Of a stretch of 64,000 nt of DNA, positions 33,600-45,659 are shown in pieces. Every line of letters starts with the position of its first letter. The first letter of the stretch is position 1. The DNA is from Lycorma delicatula (lineage: Eukaryota; Arthropoda; Insecta; Hemiptera; Fulgoridae), in contig NC_134456.1 of the NCBI RefSeq assembly GCF_047948215.1, positions 11,123,730-11,187,729 on the forward strand. The letters run 5' to 3'. Below the pieces are notes generated by a model that ran no database searches, was not told the DNA's origin, and was given only the letters and a program-made list of their open reading frames with translations. A program made the position numbers and the translations under genes.

Positions 33600-36500
33600 C
33601 TGAACATAAGATTTATTTTAATAAATATTCAATGAAAGAAAATAAGAGAAAAAAGTGATAGGAACTAATACTCGATAATTTCCCTGCAAAGTCACTCTTT
33701 TGGATTGCTGTAGCTAAATTGTTTTATTTTTTTTATAAGCGATTCACAGCAAATCCAGAAAAAAATGGTAGTTATAGTGAAGACTTATTACTTACATTAA
33801 AACCTGTCTTTGTAATTTTTTTAATGATTTTTTTTTAATAATAGTAAATTTCCTCTACTTTTGTCCAGGTTCTATGTAAAAAAAAAGAATGAAATAAATG
33901 ATAAGTAATTATTAAATAAATAAAAATAAAATTATGCCCACCTACTCTATTTTAAGCAAGTAAGTTCAGATAAATAATTTTTCACTTTCATTTAATAAAA
34001 GTAATCCCTACAACTTTATGAAAATTGTTTCTTATAGAGAAGCAGTTTAATATAATTATTATATATACATTTATAATAAAATGATAATGTTAAAATTAGT
34101 TTATTAGAAATGTTAACCTTTATAATAACAACAGTAATGATACGAATAATAGTTATGAAGATAATAATAGTGTTAATTTAAATTTGAATAATACTCGTAA
34201 AAGTGAAAATAAAATATTTTTTTAGATATTTTTTTAACATCTACTGAAGTTAACTTTTACACTTTCTGCATACCTTTATAAAATACTCTGTCCCTGTTTC
34301 TTGCTGTTATTTTCATGTAAAATTGGTGGCACAAAAAGTTAGTATTGTAGGCTATGATCTCATCATCTGACGAGCACCCCGCTTCTCAATCGGTCTACTT
34401 TGCTCAATATATGTTTTTTTATTTTTAGTTCAGCAGCTTGTAGAAAATTATTCATTGTAATTTGCTGTCGCTTTCCCTATTCTCCTATTTTTGCTGCTGA
34501 CCTTTATTGCCTTTTGTATTATCTCGTGTCTAGTAGTGTACTAAGGCATCAGGCATCAATTTTGTTTGTTAGTAGACATAGTAAAGTTATTTGGAGAGAG
34601 AGAGCATGTTTGGCCATTTACTGTATTGATTTTATAATAGTTCTTTAGCATTTTCTTTGTACTTTTCTTCTCACACAGCTTGCAATTTTAATTCAGCACA
34701 GTTAACTTTATTTTTATTTTAGCTTATTCAAGTTTTCTTCAAAATTTTGTACTTTCAGAAGATTTTCTTTTCATTGTCTTATGGCTTTCAAAAGTTTCTC
34801 CAGTTTAGTTTTTAACCATTTTCTCCTTGACTGTAATGCTATGATACTTGTTAATTATTCTATATGTTTGTGATGGAACATATCTTCCTTTGTTTTTCAG
34901 GAATAACATTTGTTTGATAGAATGCCACTAGAAGAAAATTGTGTTTACTAGAATAACTTATTATTGCTCTAATCAGCTGCGCTTTTATTTTTTCTACTAG
35001 TTCTTTTTTCTTGAATTTTTTCATTCATAACTTCCTTCTGGATTATTTTTTCTTTTAACCTTCAATTTATGATAATGTTTTTTGTTGACCACCCTCCTTT
35101 TGTATGCTATTTCATTTATTACCATTTATATACAGTTCATCTATCGGCAAGATCACTATTTCTATATTTATGATTATTGCTGCATAAGCACTATGATTGA
35201 ATCGCTAAATAATTTAACAATTTACCATAAAAAACGTAACATAATCCCGAAAAGCATAACCTCAGTAATTATTGTCTTGTTTTTTTTTTACTTGCCCAAG
35301 TTCTCTCATTCAGTGAGGTAAATTTTAATTGTTCCTTTATGTAGAAATCTTTTTTCATGCTATGTCGAACACTTGAGCCTTCGGTCATATAATTAAATTC
35401 ACGTGATAACTGAGCCTAATCCGTAAGTAATAAAACTAGGAAATAAATAGTAAACCCAGTGGCTACCAAAAATATATTTTAAAAATAATATTAAATTATA
35501 TTTTTGATAATCTTTCCGGTGGAAAACAAAAATACTTTCCTCATAAATAAAACAAGCTTTTGTTAATAATGAAAACAATCCAGTTAACTGCAAAATACAA
35601 AATTCATATAAACTGTATTATAAAAATGGCACTTATTAGCAGTGTGTCAATGAATAAGACACTTGGCTGAATGCCAGATGTTAATTTCTTCTACAAAATA
35701 ATGAAAAATTATAATAGACATAGAATTACGTAAATGAAAAAAATATAGCAAGATCATTTTTTAATTTTATGGCACTGTTTACGTTTATAGTGTGTATGAA
35801 AATAGTTTATGATTAATTTTCTGAGTCACTGATTATATATAATTGAGTTTACATTTAATTTTATGTCAGAAATCATAGTATTACATTTCCCATACTCTAA
35901 TAACAAAAAACTAACCGTTTATAATGCAAAACATCTGATATAAAGAATCAGTTCAAACTAGTACATGCTTTGTTCTCTTTTAATTTGGGTAATAACTTAA
36001 ATTTTTGGTTATATGCATTACTTTAATTTATTACTTATGCAGTTATAAATAGAATATAATTTTAACCTCTAACAGAGAAAAAAATTAAGATAAAGTTTAA
36101 TTATCATTTACTTAAATTTGTAATCAGATTTTTTAATCTCTTTAAATAGTTATTTATTTATACTTTAATTACTCGATTACAATTAATTTGAAGATTCAAG
36201 AAGATTTTAGATAAACACGGTTTACATAAAAATGTTGCATGCCTAATTTATCAAATTTATATTATATATTTTTTTAAGTAATTTTCATTAACTCATACTG
36301 ATCCCTTAATAATATTTTTCTGTTTCGCGATTAGTATTTCTATTTTAAATACTTTTAAGTAATCGTGTGCAATTCTGATAGGACTCCTTTTTATAGAAGC
36401 TGTAACATTAAATTAAGTAATTAACTAGCTTTAATATATTATCTGAATTGTTTCAATAAATTATGGTAAAAAGTAGTAGCCATTGTATGTTTTAAGCTAA

Positions 36501-37755
36501 ATTTACATAACAAGAAATATATACGAACCTTTTACTACATTCCATTTTTTTTTTAATTAAGTAGGAAATCCAGGTAAACACATTTTTAAAAACTTATAGT
36601 ACTAGTATTATAGTGTACTTTAAGGGATGTACATACTAACTTATAAGTTATACCCGTGTACTGTTAATAAAAAGTGTAAAAAATTCTATTAATATAAGGC
36701 ATTTCTGACATAGCAAAAAGAGAAAAGTAATTATTAAAAATATAAAAAAATTACAGTATTTTTTAAATAGGGTAAAAAAAGTAATGACTTATTAATTTTT
36801 ATGTTATGACATGTATGTGTAATATAACTATAACAGTATAATTCAGCCAAGTTAACTTCCAGCTGCACTTGAATAAATTGTAATATTTAAAGGCAAATAT
36901 AGATATTAAACCAGAAATTATGGTTCTACCTGAAAGTATAATTACAAACATAATAATAAATAATAATACTGATAAGAGTTTCTAATTACAAAAAATTTAC
37001 CCGTTAGTGTAATCTTATTAGTCAGTTTTCATTCATACTTGCACCTTAAAGTTATTTTAAAACCATATGGGATATCCTTGTATAGATACCATGAAATTTA
37101 GATAACTACTCTACATGTTAAAAACTGTAGAAACTGTGTATACAAGGTAATTTTGATCAACGAGGCAGATTCCATGAAAAATAATAAGTAAATTAAAGGT
37201 AGTTTTATATATATAGAGCTTTCTTTTTTTGTCTGTTGTGGAGGTAAGAAAATTACAGCAAACATTCATAAATTAAGAAATTATGTTAAAACTTACAAAA
37301 AATGGTTATTCTTAACCGTATCTTTCTTATATTATATATGAATGTAGGACATTACATAAAACATGGATTTTTAACAAAAACTGATAAGTATTTAACGTAT
37401 CGGTTCTGAGATGAACTAAGACACAGCTTTGTAAAAATAATGTAAAAAAATTTCCTTACTTCACACTTGACAGATTTCTATTTCAAATAAGCACCACGAT
37501 TTTAAAACATTTTTTATTATTACCTAAAGTTATATTATTAATCAAAAATGGAAAACAATTTTAGAAAATAATTTATTTTTCTAGGTGACAGACAACATCA
37601 AACGCAGCAGTGTTTACATCTTGTAATTTCTGTTTCGACCTTGACTTCAAAATATATGAAAAAATAAAGTATTGATATCCCTTCAAAAACAAAATGAAGT
37701 TGAATCGAGAAGACTAATAAAGTGTAAACATCCCACTCTTTATCCGATAAAGTCA
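33600..37755. other. AT-rich intergenic or 5'-intron sequence, nothing recognised
   Basis: About 4 kb upstream of the transporter start. It may be intergenic or a 5'UTR intron. The block 34330-35350 is T-rich and slightly less AT-biased (an 82-codon frame at 34400-34648), but I recognise no protein or element. Confidence 0.5.
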
Positions 37756-37850
37756 CTTCTCTTTAATCCACTCTTCTTTCGCTAGTTTGCACTTCCTGTT
37801 TATAGTATTTCTTAATTGTCGATATTTCCTTTTCCTTATCATCATGTATT
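37756..37850 (-). mobile_element. small fragment of LINE1
   Basis: 'ctttaatccactcttctttc gctagtttgcacttcctg' and 'tttcttaattgtcgata' match 57662-57720 and 60635-60705, the KKKCKLAKEEWIKE-type segment before the reverse transcriptase. Both sides are cut. Confidence 0.75.
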
Positions 37851-37929
37851 TTATTTAAATATTATTTCAAGTTTTTTTACATTTAATAATTAATATAAAC
37901 TTTAGTCAAATCTTTTTTTGACTTTCTAA

Positions 37930-38500
37930 CTATTTATTTTGCGATGCTGCTCTGAACAAGGTTTTACCTGGATCCAACCAGAGGAATGCTGTAAGAGTTC
38001 CTTTTTCACCTGTGAAGTAGCATATCTATCCATTCCTTACACGATCTACTTACTGCATTGTTATTGGGTCTTTAAGCATAATTATGTTAGCCTCTTTGAA
38101 CAAGAGAATTGTTGTATTATTATTATCAGTTTATTTATAAGTTTATTATAGATTATTCCAATAATTCTGTTGACAATTCATGGAAATCTACAGCACCCCT
38201 GTTCTCTGGTTGTGTGAAACTGACACACAATAAAGAAGCGCAAAGTTCACAGAAAGGAATACGAGTAAAAGCAAGTTAAGGTTGGAAAGAAGGAACAAAT
38301 GAGTAATATAATTCAGAATACTTTTCCCATTATCTATCAGCTTATCTAACTTATTTCATTTATGGGTTTTTTCTTAACAATGAGAGAATTATTTAAAGAC
38401 TTGTATTTTTACAACTTTTTAAATTTTTCACATAACGAAATTGTAGTTTTTACAATAAACCAGATTATCTTTTTCAATATTAATTACAGCAAACCTCAAA
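37930..38500. other. unidentified, moderately complex sequence
   Basis: A 70-codon plus frame (RCCSEQGFTWIQPEECCKSS...) is not recognised. The first 25 bp resemble 8425-8450. Confidence 0.3.
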
Positions 38501-38519
38501 ATGGAAGGAAAACATTCAC

Positions 38520-38900
38520 CTGTCATTCAGGTGGCCAATAAGCGGCAATACCTTGCAAAATTTTAATGTATATGTCATACTGCCGCCATGTGATTCACAC
38601 TCCTGTACATTTCGATCAATTGGCTGTAGATGTGAACTGCAACCATATTCTTCTCCAACAAATATCTTCATGCACATTGAAATGTTTGGGTGTGTGACCA
38701 CGTTTGAGGATCAACAAAATTCTTTGAGCGATTCACAATTAGATGAACGTAGTTTTCCAGGAGGTTACGAATCCCGGCGAATTTAAGAAGACAACGTAGC
38801 AACAGGCGATACGAAAAATTCTGCTGCGACAATGTAACCAGAAACATCCGAGATAAAGTAAACAATCACATACAACGTTAAAATTATAAGTAAAATATAA
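38520..38900 (-). promoter_or_regulatory. candidate promoter/first exon (minus strand), possibly 5'UTR of the transporter gene
   Basis: A sharp rise in GC and complexity (38520-38860) in otherwise AT-rich upstream DNA. On the minus strand it ends in GAATGACAG followed by GTGAATG, a fair splice donor at 38519. Two minus-strand frames are open (65 codons from 38865, 61 from 38701), but neither is recognised. Location about 6.8 kb upstream of the coding start fits a remote non-coding first exon, but it could equally be an unrelated relic. Confidence 0.3.
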
Positions 38901-39289
38901 AATTAAGAAATTTCAGCTATTAACATTTCGTGACAGATAACTTGTCCTTTCACTCACCGACGAAAAACTAAAAATAGGATTTTTTATCCCTTTATAAACG
39001 TTTGAATAATACCAGAAAAATATAGTAGCTATCAGGGAGGCGTTAATTAAAATAAAAACATTCTCCTATTGGCACAGAGTGGGCCACGTGATTCGCATCA
39101 ATTACTCTCTCCTGGTAAATAAAGAATCCTTTTTTTTACTGCTAAATATTATCTTATAATTCTTTCTTTGTTTCATAAAATTAAATTATTAATTTTTATT
39201 CTCTTATTGATAAAATTAATAAATAATAATAAGTAAATAAAAATAATCTGTAAATTAATTGACAAAGGACTGCGTCTAGGAGGAGAGAG

Positions 39290-39410
39290 TTGCCCGGCGG
39301 CACACAATCATTGATTTGCTCTACACCAGTAGCAGCTAAAATAAAAATGTGAGCATATACAGCAAACAAACAAACCCATGCACCATACTCTTTTATAGAG
39401 AGCAAATAGT
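39290..39410. repeat. direct repeat D1, left copy
   Basis: 'ctacaccagtag..gctaaaataaaaatgtgagcatatacagc aaacaaac' recurs at 39820-39905 with about one difference in six bases. Confidence 0.75.
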
Positions 39411-39799
39411 CTGACCTTTCACTCCCTCTCTTTTTCTGACTGGTACTTTCAGTACTACCCTGTCCAATTACCATTCCTAAACATTAATTTTCAAGTATTA
39501 ATATATGATCTAAACCAGTATTAGCTGTAACTAGGAAAAAGGTAGGCCTACCTCTCCCGCCACAAAATTATTACACGGTTTATGTTACTTTACAAATGAT
39601 TTTGCCAACTGTAACTTTTACAACGAAATGCTTCAAAATCCTGAACATTTTTGGCTGTTTCTTGAGTTGTGATTTTTTAACACAGCACTATCTCCAATTT
39701 TTTCCATTTTTATCACCAAAACATAATTTATGTAAATCGTTCGTGTAAGGAAGAATAAACGTTCGAACGAATGAATCGTTCGTGCACTACGCGCAGCTG

Positions 39800-39905
39800 T
39801 CCGGTGCACATGTTTCCGCTCTGCACCAGTAGATACTAAAATAAAAATGTAGACATACAACAAACAAACCCACACACCGTCCTTTTTTATGGGAAATATA
39901 TCCAT
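39800..39905. repeat. direct repeat D1, right copy
   Basis: 'ctgcaccagtagatactaaaa' then 'taaaaatgtagacatacaac'. On the minus strand both copies give parallel frames (VWVCLLYVYIFILVSTGAER and AWVCLFAVYAHIFILAATGV). Repeats about 500 bp apart could be ends of one decayed element. Confidence 0.7.
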
Positions 39906-40394
39906 TTCCTCAATTTTTGTTGTAGAATGTATCACACATATTTATTGTTTAGAAGTTGTGATCAAAATGAAATAACTGGGTTGTTAAAAAATTTATTTTC
40001 TACCGATTCAAGTATTAATCTTGTGTATTTATTTTAAAGCATAATACATACGGCATGCTTCTGGTGGTGTAAACATCATTCACATGCACTATTTTGATTT
40101 TTGAAACATTTTTGTTTTAATTAAAATATCTTACAAAATGCAGATATTATTTTCATTTGACTTTAGTTAAAAATTAATTTATTATCCGCAATAAATTTTT
40201 TTAAATATTAATCAATAAAACACATTAGGGCCAGTAAAGGTTGAATTAAAGGAATAATATATGAACCTGGTTATATTGTTAATCAATAACAATTGATAAA
40301 TGATTAGAAAACTGGTAATTATTAGTATCATTTTTAGTAAATGCTATTTTAAGTAATATCCCTGTATGAATCATGAAACCTAGCCGATTGTGAG

Positions 40395-42518
40395 GGGGCT
40401 TGAGTGGTCAGTGATACTGAGTAGCTGGACCGAAGGTGCAGCTACTCTGCACCTAATAAAAGGCAGCATTAGTTGTTATGGGTGTAGGTCAGGAGGACTT
40501 AAACAGCCATATCATCATCACTCAATATTCTGAGTACTGCGCAGCTAAAAGGAATGGAAAACTACAGCTGCTTATTTCTAAGAAAATGTAACTCTGCATT
40601 TCCACGACAAACATGGAGGTGCCTTTCTTGGTAAAATATTCCAGAGGTCAACTAGTTACCCATTTGGATCTTCAAATGGAGACTACTAAGGAAGAGGTCA
40701 CCAGAAAATTAAAAAATAACATTCTACAAGTCGGAGCGTGGAATGTTAGAAATCTAAAAAAGGTTGATAAGTTACAAAAATTTAAACAGGGAAATGGATA
40801 GGATAAAGGTAGATATAGTAGGAATTAGCAAGGTTCGGTGAGAAGAGGAAAACAAAATTTAGTCAGGTGTTTTAGGAATAATTAACTCAGCTTCAAATAA
40901 TGGGCAGGCAGGAGTAGGTTTCATAATGAACAAAAATATAGGGAAGAGAGTAGAGTATTTGCAAATGCATAGCGATAGAATCATTGTAATAAGGATAAAA
41001 TCAAAACCTAAACCGACAACAATTGCTAATGTCTATATGCCTACAAGTGCTCATGATGATGATGAGTAGAGTGAGTATACAAAGAAATTGACGAGCAATT
41101 AAACACATAAAAGGGGATGAAAATTTAATAATAGTTGGAGATTGGAATGCAAGCATTGATAAAGGCAATGAAGGAATTACAGTGGGTGAATACGAGCCGG
41201 ATAAAAGGAATGAAAGAGGGGACCGACTTGTAGAGTTTTGAACAAAGTATAATTACTAATTGCAGACGCCCAGTTTAAAAATCATAATAGAAGAATATAC
41301 ACATGGTAAAATCCAGGTGATACTGCAAGGTATCAGATAGATTGATTATATCATGGTTAAGTAAAGATTTAGAAATCAACTCCTAGACTGCAAAACTTAC
41401 CCTGGAACAGACATTGATAGAGACCATAATTTAGTGATAATGAAATGTAGACTGGGGTTTGAAAACCTGAAGAAAAGGTGTCAGATGAATCTGTGGAATT
41501 TAGAGAAGCTTGATGAAGAGGAGGGGAAGAAGATTTTTGAGGAGGACATCACAAGAGATTTGAGTATAAATGATAAGGTAGAAAATGTAGAAAAAGAATG
41601 GGAGAATGTTAAAAAGGATATTCTTAAATTAGCAGAAGTGAACTTAGACGGAATAAAGAGAACTAGTAGAAAACCTTGGATTTCAGAGGATATATTGCAG
41701 TTGATGGATAATGTAGAAAATATAAGAATGCTAATGATAAAGAAAATAAAAGGAACTATCGACAATTAAGAAATACTATAAACAGGAAGTGCAAACTAGC
41801 TAAAGAAGAGTGGATTAAAGAAACGTGTTCAGAAGTGGAAAGAGAAATGAATATTGATAAAATAGACGGAGCATACAGGAAAGTAAGGAAAATTTTGGGG
41901 TACATAAATTAAAATCTAATGTGTAGAACAATAATGGTACATTGATTTATAATACGAAAGAAAAGGTCAATAGGTGGTTGGAATATATTGAAGAGTTATA
42001 TGGAGGAAATGAATTAGAAAGTGGTATTATATAGGGAGAAGAAGAAGTCGGGAGAAACAATACTGAGATCTGAAGTTAAGAGAGCATTAAAATATTTGAT
42101 TGGCAGAAAGACTCCTGGAATAAACGGAATACCTGTAGAATTACTGCACAGTGCAGGTAAGAAAGCGATAGTTAGATTATATAAAATGGTGTAGAAATAA
42201 TGTAGATGGACCACTGAATATAAAAGTAGGAAGAGAAAAAGATTATGGAGGTAGAAGAACTTTAATATTGGGAAAAAAAAAAATAGTTAAAAGAAGGGAC
42301 AGTTATAGGTCACATATTAAGTCGTCCTGGAATAGTCGTTTTAATATTGGAGGGACAGGTAGAAAGGAAAAATTTTGCAGGCAGGCAACGTTTGGAATAT
42401 GTAAAACAAATTGTTAGGATTGTAGGATGTAGGGATTATACAAAAAGGAATGACTGGCACTAAATAGGAAATCTTGGAGAGCTGCATCAAACCAGTCAAA
42501 TGACTGAAGACAAAAAAA
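40395..42518 (+). mobile_element. LINE1 copy A: 5' region, endonuclease, remnant of RT, 3' tail
   Basis: Endonuclease/reverse-transcriptase type non-LTR retrotransposon. The 5' leader (40395-40700) is followed by ILQVGAWNVRNLKKVDKLQ (endonuclease start), a segment matching MDRIKVDIVGISKVR, NVYMPTSAHDDDE, NLIIVGDWNASIDKGNE, GDTARYQIDYIMV-like, DIDRDHNLVIMKCRLGF (catalytic SDH-type motif changed to RDH) and then 111 open codons (41434-41769). Most of the RT core is deleted near 42185 and another block near 42270. The 3' end reads 'gcatcaaaccagtcaaatga ctgaagac' plus A8, the same terminus as copies B and C. Many stops; dead. Confidence 0.88.
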
Positions 42519-44580
42519 AGGTTTTAAATAAAACAACACAGTCATTAATATTTCATGTGGTGCTACTGTACTGTATGTACAATGGCGAGTTTGAACAAAG
42601 TTGTTTGGTGTTCTCACAACAATGTTGAAATGACAAAAGCTCTGCCCCCCATTTACTTTTATATGTCGTAGGCAATGGAGATATATTTTAAATATTTGTG
42701 ATATTATATTTTATTTGAGTACCTACTCAAATAGAAGAAAAGGTAAATAAATAAAGGTGAAGATAAATAAATTCACTTAATACTTGTATTGTTTTATAAC
42801 ATGTACATTATTATTATTAAATATTTACAAACAAATCTTTGTTATAAGAAAATAAATATTGGTTGATTATTCTGATTAAACTATAGTATGTTCTCACAAA
42901 AAAATTTAACCACAAACCATGGAAGCAAAATGAACTGTTCTGGCACTTGCCTTACAACCAAGGGAAACCATGGAAAAACCTTGGTCAGAACATCGACAAT
43001 ATTTTAAAACAATACAGCATTACAAAAAATTAAACGTTACAATCAGAAATAATTGTAATTTCTTCCAATTATATTACATTCTGAAATAAAATAAATTGAG
43101 AAAGAAAAATCTCATATTTTTTTGAACATATTCTTGTCAGGAAGGAGCTCTACATTAGTTAACATCAAACATTTACAATTGTCTTTACACATTCACGATT
43201 ATAAATACAAATAAGAACAAACCCTTGTTTTGATATAAAAAAAAATTAAGTTTTAATACATTAATGTATATTTACTGAGCAACATGAAAGTTTTTATTCA
43301 TAATATTTGTAATTAAAACTAAATATTTTTATTTTTTCTTTTGTAAAAGAAATAACCATTTTCACAATTACATATATAAATAGTATAAAAGTAATTAAAT
43401 TAATAAAAAGTTTTTCAGTAATAAAATAATTGTTAATATAAATTTAACACACAACAAAATCAGAAAGAAATTAACCAAATAAATATTTAAAAAAATATTG
43501 TACTTGAAATAATAATTAACAATATTACTTTCAATGTCGAAAAAAAATTAATTTTACATAATATAAAACTAAGAATTATAATCTTAATAAAAAATATCTG
43601 CACAATATTTCCAAATAAGGATTTATAACATTACAATACATTTAATATAAAACAACGTGAATTAAAAAGATAAATTAGGATTTTGTTTTGATTTTCCTTG
43701 AAAATCTGATTTTCTGTATTAATTTTAATAATTAACTGACACAAAGTACACGAAAATGATTCGATTATGAAATCAGTTTAAAAGTATATCCTTCTGCAAC
43801 CTCAAAATGTTAAACTTTGTTCAAAGTTTATAATCATGATCTCAGTAAGACAGATAAAATAGCACAGCCTGTTACTGGAATAAAAATTCATTTAACTTAA
43901 TGTACGGAACCTTTTTACAGTTGTAAATGAGGTTTTTGTAATTTCATGAGCTGAATAAATATTTTAAAAGATGGTAAATCTGCGGTAATACAATGTCTGA
44001 TTGATAGTATTTGGAATGTAGAGTATGCCAACAAATCTTTAAGTCTGCCTCATCAATTTCAGTGGATTTAAACATCCAACAAATCTTTTATTTTAAAGAA
44101 GTAATTTTCAATACATCGACAACAGTATTCAAAAGAATCAATATTTTAAATGTAAATAATATTACTGCAATACAACTCAATTGAATTTACACTGTATTCT
44201 TAAATTAATGCATCTTCTTAAGTTAGTTAATTTGCAAATGATTTTTATATTAAGTACCTTGTAAGAAGCTTTTTAGTTAATCTTTAAGACCATTGATATT
44301 TACAAACTGATGAAGGTAACAAAAATAATTATAATTTGATGAAATTTGCGACTGTCATATGAACAACTTAACAGATGTTATTCAACGATTTGGTTCCTTA
44401 ATTTCTGAACTCAGTGATGTTATGATGAAATCTTAACTATAAGTGCTATACTCCCTCTGTCATGATGATCCTACATTTGATGAAATCTGCAAAGATATAT
44501 AAATAGTCTTTTAAATACTTGTGTTAGAAAAAATTGTTAAAATAAATAAACATAATGGATTATGTTTCCGTCATTTCCCT
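42519..44580. other. AT-rich sequence, nothing recognised
   Basis: About 2 kb of very AT-rich DNA without frames or detectable repeats. Confidence 0.5.
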
Positions 44581-44583
44581 GAA

Positions 44584-44616
44584 AAATGGAGCGGTCATTT
44601 CATGACCGCTCCATTT
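44584..44616. repeat. foldback, 15-bp perfect arms, 3-nt loop
   Basis: AAATGGAGCGGTCAT (44584-44598), TTC, then the exact complement (44602-44616). With one mismatch and a gap the pairing extends outward (CTGA...TCAG), so it is an inverted duplication of about 20 bp. Confidence 0.94.
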
Positions 44617-45160
44617 CTCAGAAATCTTTTAGATTTTTGCATCTTGGGATGCATGAAAAATATTGTATATAAAACAAAAATACATCTAATGAGGAATTAA
44701 TTGTTCGCATTATGGATGCTGCCTAGTAACTTAAGGATAGCCCTGAAGAACTATGAAGAGCTACAAAAGCGAGCCAAGAAATATTTTGAAACTGGCAGGC
44801 TTGTTTTTGAATGTTTATTATAAACAGATAGGTACGATCTTCTGTATTGTTTCTAAATAAAATTCTAATTTTTCTAAACTTTCTTTGTTTTATTCAAATT
44901 ATCTTACACCATTTTGTTCAGAATTAAGTTCTCTACAAATTTTATTTAAAGGTTTTAGATGTTTATTACACATTTAACAAATTTATTGTACGTCAAACAT
45001 AAAAACGGGTTTTTTACCCTAATTTATTGATTTTCATCCCAGATTCCTTAAAAACTACTACAGATACAGTTGTGGTAGGTATTTTATTTCATTTTTAAGA
45101 TAAAAAACCATTGAAATCACTAATTCTGCCCCCTAATCAATGTCCAAAAAATTTCAGTAT

Positions 45161-45190
45161 GACCTGTTTCACCTTTTGGTGAAACAGGTC
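45161..45190. repeat. foldback, 13-bp perfect arms, 4-nt loop
   Basis: GACCTGTTTCACC, TTTT, GGTGAAACAGGTC. Followed by a partial direct echo 'ctttcaacacctctttcagg'. Confidence 0.93.
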
Positions 45191-45365
45191 TTTCAACACC
45201 TCTTTCAGGGGTTGCTGAAGTCTGAGTGAAATCTGTCATTAACCATTACTCACAAACGAAGCATTTAAGGGCGTACATTTATATGAAATTTTCCATCAAT
45301 TTAAGGTGTAGAATATGTTATGAAAATCTCGGGAGAACTTTTTTATACATCTATACAACTTGATT

Positions 45366-45640
45366 TCAATTTCTTTTTCTTCTTCTTTTTATAAAATTTA
45401 GTTTCCGCGAATCACAGTCGGGTATTACTTCTGAGGATGATATGTGAGTGTAGATGAAGTGTAGTCTAGTTCAGTTTTAGGTCGACCATTTCTGAGATGT
45501 GTGGTTAATTGAAATCCAACCACCAAAGAACACCGGTATCCGCGATCTAGTATTCAAATCTGTATTAAACTGACTTTACTAGGATTTGAATGTTGGAACT
45601 CGCGGCTACAAAATCAGCTGATTTGTGAAGTTCGCTACAC
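45366..45640 (-). mobile_element. SINE1 copy, minus orientation
   Basis: The reverse complement gives CAAATCAGCTGATTTTGTAG, box B-like 'cattcaaatcctagtaaa', 'gaatactagatcgcggatac cggtgttctttggtggttgg', 'accacacatctcagaaatgg tcgac', and tail X 'cctcagaagtaatacccgac' ending in an A/G-rich stretch at the left. Box A at the right end is degraded. Confidence 0.78.
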
Positions 45641-45659
45641 CCAGTGGATGTAATGTCAA

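Noticed and set aside
34400..34648. 82-codon plus frame with hydrophobic residues
   Set aside because: T-rich DNA gives hydrophobic translations by itself; no splice or start context and no recognisable family.
41481..41765. Minus-strand 94-codon frame
   Set aside because: Antisense of the AG-rich LINE1 copy A coding region.
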